From: Eubacteriales bacterium
Lineage (GTDB): Bacteria; Bacillota; Clostridia; Christensenellales; CAG-138
Length of the DNA stretch: 5,993 nucleotides
Assembly (NCBI GenBank): GCA_030695285.1
Contig: JAUYTF010000015.1
Coordinates: forward strand, 1 to 5,993
Reading direction: 5' to 3'
This document shows positions 1-4,770 of the stretch, in pieces; position 1 is the stretch's first letter; every line of letters begins with the position of its first letter. The position numbers and the translations under genes are program-made. The notes beneath the pieces were generated by a model that saw nothing but the letters and a program-made list of their open reading frames with translations, was not told the origin of the DNA and did no database searches.

Positions 1-118
1 CGTGCCGGAGCGAATCATCGTATTCAACGCCGGCATGAAGATCGCCGAGGGCACCTATCAGCAGATCATAAGCGACCAAAACGTGATCGACGCTTATATC
101 GGAGGGGAAGACGAGTGA
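1..118 (+). CDS. livG: LivG-type branched-chain amino acid ABC transporter ATP-binding protein, C-terminal end (5' partial)
   Basis: The reading frame enters from the left edge (first full codon at base 2) and stops at TGA 116-118, leaving 38 residues. They read VPERIIVFNAGMKIAEG followed by a TYQQI...NVIDAYIG segment. This matches the C-terminal extension of LivG/BraF ATPases, where the pattern is 'vlnxGxkIaeGtPxeixxnpxVieAYLG'. The catalytic motifs (Walker A and B, signature) lie upstream of the window. LivG would pair with LivF as the two cytoplasmic ATPases of a HAAT importer. The stop overlaps the GTG start of livF by 4 nt (GTGA), so the two are probably translationally coupled. The family call rests on the tail pattern and on livF directly downstream; the substrate cannot be read from it. 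Confidence 0.9.
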   Translation, partial: VPERIIVFNAGMKIAEGTYQQIISDQNVIDAYIGGEDE

Positions 119-837
119 GTATGGAAGAAATGAATCTCTTAAACGTCAGCGGCCTTTACACATCCTACGGCCGTATCCCGATGCTGATGAACGTTTCTGT
201 AGAGCTCAACGAGGGCTGCGCATGCTGCGTGCTTGGCGCAAACGGCGCTGGGAAGAGTACACTGGTCAAGGCCATCCTAGGCATGGTAAAAGCGGATCAG
301 GGCAGTATTATTTTCAAGGGGCAGGATATCACCTCCTGGTCGACGTATAAGCGAATCGCTGCGGGTATCCAGGTCGCGTCCGCCGCCACAGGGACGTTCA
401 CCAAGATGAGCGTAGAGACCAACCTCAAGCTAGGCGCATACAACATCAACGACCCGAAGCTCCTTGCCGAGCGGCTTGAGGAGATCTATACTTCGTTTCC
501 CGTGCTCAAGGCGCGTCTGAATCAAAAGGCCGGAACGCTCTCGGGCGGTGAACGTACGATGCTTGCCATTGCGCGCGCGGTCATCAACAAGCCCTCGTTG
601 CTGATCATGGACGAGCCGTCGCTGGGACTCGCGCCGATCGTGGTCGACGAAGTGTTTCGCATCGTGCGCAGACTCAACAAAAACGAAAAGATCACGATCA
701 TGCTGGTTGAGCAAAACGCCAAAAAGGCGCTGTCCGTCTCCAACGCCGGCTACATCATCCAAAAAGGCCAGATCATTTTCTCGGGAGACACCGAAACACT
801 CAAGAACAGCGAGTTTCTCGAAAACCCAGTCATGTAG
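115..837 (+). CDS. livF: LivF-type branched-chain amino acid ABC transporter ATP-binding protein
   Basis: This is the second cytoplasmic ATPase of a HAAT importer, 240 aa, the usual LivF length. Visible motifs are the A-loop Tyr18 (TSYG), Walker A GANGAGKST (41-49), signature LSGGE (142-146), Walker B LLIMDE ending at Glu167, and D-loop SLGLAP (169-174). VEQNA (198-202) places Gln at the switch position, which is typical of LivF. The start is taken as GTG 115 because GGAGGGG at 101-107 lies 7 nt upstream. ATG 121 is possible but would have a 13-nt gap. Two oddities are seen. The stretch usually reading VPEGR before 'vFxxLTVeeNL' is VASAAT here (87-92), so the Q-loop acidic/Gln residue appears to be Ala. 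The signature continues ERTMLAIARA rather than the usual EQQMLAIGRA. Three Cys (35, 37, 38) precede Walker A. The ATPase core is otherwise intact, so the gene is probably functional. Confidence 0.95.
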   Translation: MSMEEMNLLNVSGLYTSYGRIPMLMNVSVELNEGCACCVLGANGAGKSTLVKAILGMVKADQGSIIFKGQDITSWSTYKRIAAGIQVASAATGTFTKMSVETNLKLGAYNINDPKLLAERLEEIYTSFPVLKARLNQKAGTLSGGERTMLAIARAVINKPSLLIMDEPSLGLAPIVVDEVFRIVRRLNKNEKITIMLVEQNAKKALSVSNAGYIIQKGQIIFSGDTETLKNSEFLENPVM

Positions 838-845
838 GCTATATT

Positions 846-862
846 TTGCCCGTACAGGGCAA
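846..862 (+). repeat. Short inverted repeat between livF and the binding-protein gene
   Basis: TTGCCC (846-851) and GGGCAA (857-862) can form a 6-bp stem around a 5-nt loop, GTACA. There is no T-run after it, so it is not a rho-independent terminator. It lies in the 54-nt gap between the livF stop and the next start. It could be a small mRNA processing or stabilising hairpin, or chance. Confidence 0.35.
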
Positions 863-891
863 GTAGCAAATAATTTAAGGAGAAAAGCAAT

Positions 892-2151
892 ATGAAAACA
901 CCCCGTTGGATCGCGTTCATCATGACCCTGATGATGGTTGCTGCAATGTTTGCTGGTTGCGCCAAGCAGCCCGTAGCAGAAACGCCAACCGCACCCGCTG
1001 TCGAAGCGACGACGACCGAAGCGACCGCCGTGCCCGAAGAGGTTGGTTACACCGGCCCCGAGGTGGTAACGCTCGGCTTCCTCTCCCCGATTACCGGACC
1101 CAACGCGGCAGAAGGCGCCGCAGCACGCAATGCGTTCCAGATGGCCATCGACCAGGCGAATGCATCGGGCGAATTCCCCTATGAGATCAAGACGATCATC
1201 ATCGACGACCAGAGCGACGCTTCCGTAGGCGTTGCAGGTGCGCAGAAGATCGTCGCCGACAGCACCGTTGTTGTCGCGACCGGCCACTGGAACTCCGGCG
1301 TTGCCGAAGCGACCATTCCCGTATTCAAGGACAACGAGATCCCGCTGCTGATCTGGGGCGCGATTCGTCAGAGCCTGACCAGCCCGGATAACTACCCGTG
1401 GATCACGCGCTCCGCGCCGACCGCCGTTCAGGAAAACGAGCCGCTTGCCAAAGCGGTGCTGGACGACATGGGTTACAGCAAGGTCTTTATCGTGTCCGAC
1501 GTGACCTCCTATGGCGAGGGCAACGTGTCTGCATTCAGCGCAGAACTCACCGCGCGCAACCTCGTGCCCATGGGCATTGAGAACGTGCAGGAAGGCGCAG
1601 TCGATTTCCGCGCAATCATCAGCAAGATCAAAGACACCGGCGCGGACTGCGTTTACTGGGGTGGCGTTGTCACGGAAGGCTCGATCCTCAAGCAGCAGAT
1701 GCATGAAGAAGGCGTTGAGGCGCTGTTCTGCGGCATCTCCGGCAACTATTCGGCAGACTTTTTGAAAATCTCCGCCGAAGCGGCAGAAGGCGCGCTGATC
1801 GTTAAGCCCGGCGTCGTGCTGGCCAGCACCGAAGCCGGAACCAAGTTCGTGGATGATTATACCGCCGCAGGATTTGCCGAGCCGGTCGGCGCATACACCC
1901 CCTATGCCTACGAAGCCGCGCTGATTCTGCTCGCCGCACTCAAGACCTGCGGGAGCGACATCACACCGGAAACCATGCGCGATGCGATCAAGGATGGCAC
2001 GTTCACGGGCATCATGGGCACGACCACATTCAACGAGTTTGGCCAGACGACGCTGGTCGCGGCCTACCTCAATGTTGTGCAGGACGGCCAGTGGGTCGTT
2101 TATGACAACTCCGAATACGTCACCGGCGCGCGCGCCTTTGCAGGGAAATAA
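892..2151 (+). CDS. HAAT-family ABC transporter substrate-binding lipoprotein (LivJ/LivK-like)
   Basis: This is the extracytoplasmic receptor of the importer, 419 aa. The signal peptide has Lys2/Arg5, a hydrophobic stretch at 7-21 and a lipobox FAGC with Cys23, so it is a membrane-anchored lipoprotein. A low-complexity Pro/Thr/Ala/Glu/Val linker (about 24-57) precedes a type I periplasmic-binding fold (Peripla_BP_6 type). The fold opens with VVTLGFLSPITGP (58-70). GHWNSG (131-136) sits where amino-acid receptors of this family bind the ligand backbone with Ser/Ala/Thr. SDVTSYGEG (202-210) is the usual inter-domain motif, and a YTPYAYEAALILLAAL helix lies near the C-terminus. AAGGAG at 877-882 is 9 nt before ATG 892. 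A strong stem-loop follows the gene, fitting the common need for more receptor than permease. The family usually binds branched-chain amino acids, but members also take up urea, amides and aromatics. The ligand is not determinable here, so no gene symbol is given. Confidence 0.95.
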   Translation: MKTPRWIAFIMTLMMVAAMFAGCAKQPVAETPTAPAVEATTTEATAVPEEVGYTGPEVVTLGFLSPITGPNAAEGAAARNAFQMAIDQANASGEFPYEIKTIIIDDQSDASVGVAGAQKIVADSTVVVATGHWNSGVAEATIPVFKDNEIPLLIWGAIRQSLTSPDNYPWITRSAPTAVQENEPLAKAVLDDMGYSKVFIVSDVTSYGEGNVSAFSAELTARNLVPMGIENVQEGAVDFRAIISKIKDTGADCVYWGGVVTEGSILKQQMHEEGVEALFCGISGNYSADFLKISAEAAEGALIVKPGVVLASTEAGTKFVDDYTAAGFAEPVGAYTPYAYEAALILLAALKTCGSDITPETMRDAIKDGTFTGIMGTTTFNEFGQTTLVAAYLNVVQDGQWVVYDNSEYVTGARAFAGK

Positions 2152-2187
2152 GCGCAGCGCTGCAACTAAGCTTACCTTGTGAACTCA

Positions 2188-2221
2188 GCGTGTCCCGCGC
2201 CTATCTAGGCGCGGGACACGC
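2188..2221 (+). promoter_or_regulatory. Perfect 16-bp intercistronic stem-loop after the binding-protein gene
   Basis: GCGTGTCCCGCGCCTA (2188-2203) is exactly complementary to TAGGCGCGGGACACGC (2206-2221), with only TC between the arms. In RNA the tip would open to a loop of about 4-6 nt. It starts 36 nt after the binding-protein stop. Neither flank has a T-run (CAAAACCC follows), so it is not a standard intrinsic terminator on either strand. The likely role, inferred from other binding-protein/permease operons such as malE-malF, is to block 3' exonucleases and keep receptor mRNA more abundant than livHM mRNA, possibly with partial termination. It could also be one copy of a dispersed repeat. 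Confidence 0.8.
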
Positions 2222-2259
2222 AAAACCCAGAGCGCAGAGAGCCTTCTCCAGAACGTCCG

Positions 2260-2285
2260 GGGGCTCGAGCACCTTTTCCAGCCCC
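2260..2285 (+). repeat. Weak inverted repeat upstream of livH ribosome binding site
   Basis: GGGGCT (2260-2265) can pair with AGCCCC (2280-2285) across a 14-nt loop. It ends just before the livH Shine-Dalgarno (2294-2300). A near direct repeat, CCTTCTCCAG (2242-2251) and CCTTTTCCAG (2272-2281), lies 30 nt apart in the same stretch. Either could affect livH translation, but both are short enough to be chance. Confidence 0.25.
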
Positions 2286-2293
2286 TCATGATG

Positions 2294-2300
2294 AAAGGAG
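2294..2300 (+). promoter_or_regulatory. livH ribosome binding site with long spacing
   Basis: AAAGGAG at 2294-2300 is the only good Shine-Dalgarno near livH, but it lies 13 nt before ATG 2314, longer than the usual 5-9. No ATG, GTG or TTG in the livH frame lies closer to it. An out-of-frame ATGATG (2288-2293) just upstream opens only a tiny frame ending at 2353. The long spacing may lower permease translation relative to the receptor. Confidence 0.6.
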
Positions 2301-2313
2301 TCGTCACAGTTTT

Positions 2314-3279
2314 ATGGAAATGTTTTCTAGTCTTCTTGTCAGTGCGATTCTGATGGGATGCACATATACGCTTGTCGCGATCGGCTATTGCCTGTTTTTC
2401 GGCGTGCTGGATGTCGTCGTATTCTGCTGTGGCGATATCGCGATATTCGGTGGGTTTTCCATCATCGGCGCATATACCATCCTTTACAGCGCAGGCGTGC
2501 TCCAAGCGGTACCCGCCTTCGTTGCGGTGCTCATTATGCTGACCATCGCCGCGATCCTATGCGCAGCGCTTGGGTTGATTGCGTATCAATTCTCCATCAA
2601 GCCGTTTGAGAAGTCATCCACGCTCATGCCGCTGCTTTCCACGATCGCATTGGGCGTTGTCATCAAAGAAGTGCTGGGCCTCGTTTTCCAGCCTGTTGTC
2701 AACAGCATCGCAGCTGTTGTGACAAGCGTGGACGATCCGCTCAGCGTCGTCGGCGGCCGGAATCCGCAGGCCATGCCAAACCTGATTGCGGGCAGCGGCT
2801 CGACCGACGAGCGCAATCTGATCATCATCGCTGTCACGCTTGCGATATTGATCGCGCTGTTTCTGTTCCTGAATAAAACGAAAATAGGCCTTTCCATGCA
2901 GGCCATTTCGCAGAATAAAGAGCTCGCGCTCATGACAGGTGTCAACGTCAAGCGCACGATTACCGCTACGTTTATCATCGGCGGCATACTCTTGGCAGTC
3001 GGCGGTTTTCTGCTCTCAAGCTATCAAACCATCATTCGCTTCGACGGCGGTGCTATGTATGGCAGCAAGGGCTTCTCCGCTGCTGTTGTCGGCGGCCTGA
3101 AGAACACCTGGGGCGCCGTGATCGGCGGTATGTTGCTCGGCTTTGTAGAGGTCTTTACGGCAGGCTATATCCCGGGCGGTACGCAATACCAGAACATCAT
3201 CGCGTTCCTGGTCGTCATACTGTTCATCGTGTTCCGCCCTGAGGGCATCATCGGCGAGAAGTCGATCGAAAAGGTGTAA
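2314..3279 (+). CDS. livH: LivH-type branched-chain amino acid ABC transporter permease
   Basis: This is an integral membrane permease subunit, 321 aa, of the BPD_transp_2 family, very hydrophobic with about eight membrane segments. Family landmarks are the N-terminal YTLVAIGYCLFFGVLDVV (18-35), the cytoplasmic ATPase-contact loop KIGLSMQAISQNKELALMTG (190-209), the KGFSAAVVGGL...GAVIGG segment (252-272) and the C-terminal FRPEGIIGE. It should pair with LivM to form the pore. An oddity lies where LivH normally has iNFAHGE after the first helix: this protein has VVFCCGD (35-41), losing the conserved Asn and His and gaining two Cys. A hydrophilic loop around VDDPLSVVGGRNPQ is compatible with the external loop of the family. 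The start is ATG 2314, since upstream in-frame codons offer no alternative; ATG 2320 is possible but even further from the Shine-Dalgarno. livM follows after 12 nt. Confidence 0.94.
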   Translation: MEMFSSLLVSAILMGCTYTLVAIGYCLFFGVLDVVVFCCGDIAIFGGFSIIGAYTILYSAGVLQAVPAFVAVLIMLTIAAILCAALGLIAYQFSIKPFEKSSTLMPLLSTIALGVVIKEVLGLVFQPVVNSIAAVVTSVDDPLSVVGGRNPQAMPNLIAGSGSTDERNLIIIAVTLAILIALFLFLNKTKIGLSMQAISQNKELALMTGVNVKRTITATFIIGGILLAVGGFLLSSYQTIIRFDGGAMYGSKGFSAAVVGGLKNTWGAVIGGMLLGFVEVFTAGYIPGGTQYQNIIAFLVVILFIVFRPEGIIGEKSIEKV

Positions 3280-3291
3280 AGGGGAGCAACT

Positions 3292-4509
3292 ATGAAATCG
3301 TTTGCAAAAAAGCTGAACACCCCTTGGGTCATCGTGTTGTGCAATTTCGTCATCGCGGCGCTTGTGCACGCGATACTGATTGCGGAGTTCGCCGTCAGCC
3401 TCGGGCTGATGGTCGCTGTCGTCATCGTTATGCTGGCGCTCGATCGCTATGGAATCATCCATGCGTTGTTTGAAGCGTACACCGCGCAGAAGAAAACTGC
3501 TATCATCTCCGGTATTTTTCTGGTCATCGCCATACCCATAAGCCTGACGAACAACAACTACATCGGTCACATCGCCACGATGGCAGTGATCTACAGCATC
3601 GCTTGTCTGGGTCTGAACTTTCAGATGGGCTCAACCGACATGACCAACTTTGCGCCAGCGGCGTTTATGGGAATCGGCGCATATTCTGTGGCCATTTGCA
3701 CGACCATGTTCAACACGTCTCCGTGGGTTGGCATGCTGCTGGGCATGGTTGTCGCCGGCGCATTTGGCTTCATCATCGGCCTGCCAACGCTAAAAACAAA
3801 GGGATACTACCTCTCGCTTGTGACAATGGCAGTACAGATTGCCTTTACGCAGCTGATCTATAATCTTCCGGCCATCGGCGGCGCAAACGGCATCTCCGGT
3901 GTACCGAAGTACGCGCTTTTCGGGCTTGATCTCTACAAAAAATACACGATAGCGGGTATCAAGTTCGCGCCGCAAATTCCTTATCTGCTCCTCTGCATCG
4001 CGTTTTTGATACTTGCGACCTTCGTCGCCATGCGCGTGTATCATTCGCGCACCGGCTTGTCGCTCAACGCGATTGCGCAGGACGAAATCGCAGCCAACTG
4101 CCTGGGCGTGCACGTCCCGCGGCAAAAGCTGTTTGCTTTCGTGATCGGCGGTGTATTCTGCGGGCTTGCAGGCTCCCTGTTCGTCGGGTTGGATTCCTAC
4201 GCAGGGCCGGGCAGCTATAACTTTTCAAAATCCCTGATGCTGATTTGCATGGTGATTTTAGGCGGCATGGACAATTCCATCGGCATCATTGTAGGCGCGT
4301 TTCTGCTGACCATCATCAGCGAAAAGCTGCGCGACTTTGCTGACTTCCAGCAGCTCGTCTATGGCCTGATTCTTGTGATCATGCTGATCGTGCGTCCCAA
4401 CGGCATTATCCCCAAGCGCGTGCGCAACTATTGCGGCGTGTCGTGTCGGCGACCTATGTGTGCCGCCAAAGCCGCGGACGTCGTGGAAGAGAGTTCGACG
4501 GGCGCATAA
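3292..4509 (+). CDS. livM: LivM-type branched-chain amino acid ABC transporter permease
   Basis: This is the second permease subunit, 405 aa. Two extra N-terminal hydrophobic segments (about 12-31 and 33-50) and a third near 65-80 precede the BPD_transp_2 core, as in the longer LivM proteins. Core landmarks are GLNFQMG (107-113), FMGIGAY (125-131), the ATPase-contact loop GLSLNAIAQDEIAANCLGV (255-273), the segment FVIGGVFCGLAGSLF and the C-terminal RPNGII (368-373). An oddity is that the usual GYxGQxSLGHAAF reads GSTDMTNFAPAAF (113-125), with Pro122 in place of the conserved His. The tail past RPNGII is about 30 residues long and contains Cys381, Cys385 and Cys390 before an acidic end. AAAGGGGAG (3278-3286) overlaps the livH stop and lies 5 nt before ATG 3292, so livH and livM are co-translated. 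An intrinsic terminator follows directly. Confidence 0.95.
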   Translation: MKSFAKKLNTPWVIVLCNFVIAALVHAILIAEFAVSLGLMVAVVIVMLALDRYGIIHALFEAYTAQKKTAIISGIFLVIAIPISLTNNNYIGHIATMAVIYSIACLGLNFQMGSTDMTNFAPAAFMGIGAYSVAICTTMFNTSPWVGMLLGMVVAGAFGFIIGLPTLKTKGYYLSLVTMAVQIAFTQLIYNLPAIGGANGISGVPKYALFGLDLYKKYTIAGIKFAPQIPYLLLCIAFLILATFVAMRVYHSRTGLSLNAIAQDEIAANCLGVHVPRQKLFAFVIGGVFCGLAGSLFVGLDSYAGPGSYNFSKSLMLICMVILGGMDNSIGIIVGAFLLTIISEKLRDFADFQQLVYGLILVIMLIVRPNGIIPKRVRNYCGVSCRRPMCAAKAADVVEESSTGA

Positions 4510-4522
4510 CCGCGCATGAATG

Positions 4523-4557
4523 CGGCTCCATGCCCTGCGGCATGGAGCTGTTTTTTT
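4523..4557 (+). terminator. Rho-independent terminator of the liv operon
   Basis: GCTCCATGCC (4525-4534) pairs perfectly with GGCATGGAGC (4539-4548) around the tetraloop CTGC. A G-T wobble and a C-G pair extend the base to 4523/4550. Seven T follow at 4551-4557. It begins 13 nt after the livM stop, the expected place for the end of the transporter transcript. Confidence 0.95.
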
Positions 4558-4699
4558 ACCAGGCAGAGGCCGTTATCCGCCCCTGCGAGTCACGCATTTA
4601 TCCAAAAAAGCGCCTGATTACCCATGCTTTTTATGATATTCCGTTCCGCATTGATCACGTTATTTTATGGCCGGCCGACACGGAATTGCGCATATGCCA

Positions 4700-4708
4700 T
4701 GGTATAAT
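4700..4708 (+). promoter_or_regulatory. Extended -10 promoter for the molybdenum hydroxylase gene
   Basis: TGGTATAAT matches the extended -10 consensus TG-n-TATAAT exactly (TATAAT at 4703-4708). The -35 position at a 16-18 nt spacer (around 4679-4686) reads roughly CACGGAAT and does not resemble TTGACA. The promoter therefore probably depends on the extended -10 or on an activator. Transcription would start near 4715, giving a leader of about 55 nt. An 8-bp palindrome GCATATGC (4690-4697) and CCATGG (4697-4702) abut it and could be operator sequence, which is unproven. Confidence 0.7.
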
Positions 4709-4753
4709 TAGGTCGTAAATACATCTTACTTTTCTATCATGAGATAAGTTCAT

Positions 4754-4760
4754 AAAGGAG
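4754..4760 (+). promoter_or_regulatory. Ribosome binding site deciding the TTG start of the hydroxylase gene
   Basis: AAAGGAG at 4754-4760 is a strong Shine-Dalgarno 10 nt before TTG 4771. In the gene's frame there is a TAA at 4753-4755, so no earlier start exists except CTG 4768. The first in-frame ATG downstream lies inside the conserved N-terminal domain. This fixes TTG 4771 as the best start. Confidence 0.8.
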
Positions 4761-4770
4761 TGAAAAACTG

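Noticed and set aside
840..845. TATATT as a possible -10 box for the receptor gene
   Set aside because: No -35-like hexamer at a sensible distance and no extended -10. A/T-rich hexamers are common in such gaps.
430..1704. Long open frame (424 codons) on the minus strand across livF and the receptor gene
   Set aside because: It is antisense to two well-supported genes. Its residue pattern (rich in Arg, His, Asp, Val, Gly) is what G+C-rich codons give on the opposite strand. It has no recognisable domain.
2288..2353. Tiny ORF starting at ATGATG just before livH
   Set aside because: About 21 codons overlapping livH out of frame, with the Shine-Dalgarno inside it and not ahead of it. Leader peptide function is unsupported.
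3016..3570. Minus-strand open frame of 184 codons across livH/livM
   Set aside because: Shadow of the permease genes: Asp/Gln/Arg-rich with no motif, and it crosses the livH-livM junction on the wrong strand.
4651..4664. TTGATCACGTTATT as an FNR- or CRP-like operator
   Set aside because: Only one half-site matches; the second half-site (ATCAA or TCACA) is missing at the required spacing.
4431..4718. Plus-strand 95-codon open frame spanning the end of livM and the intergenic region
   Set aside because: It reads straight through the livM tail and the terminator hairpin, has no ribosome binding site, and its composition is not protein-like.
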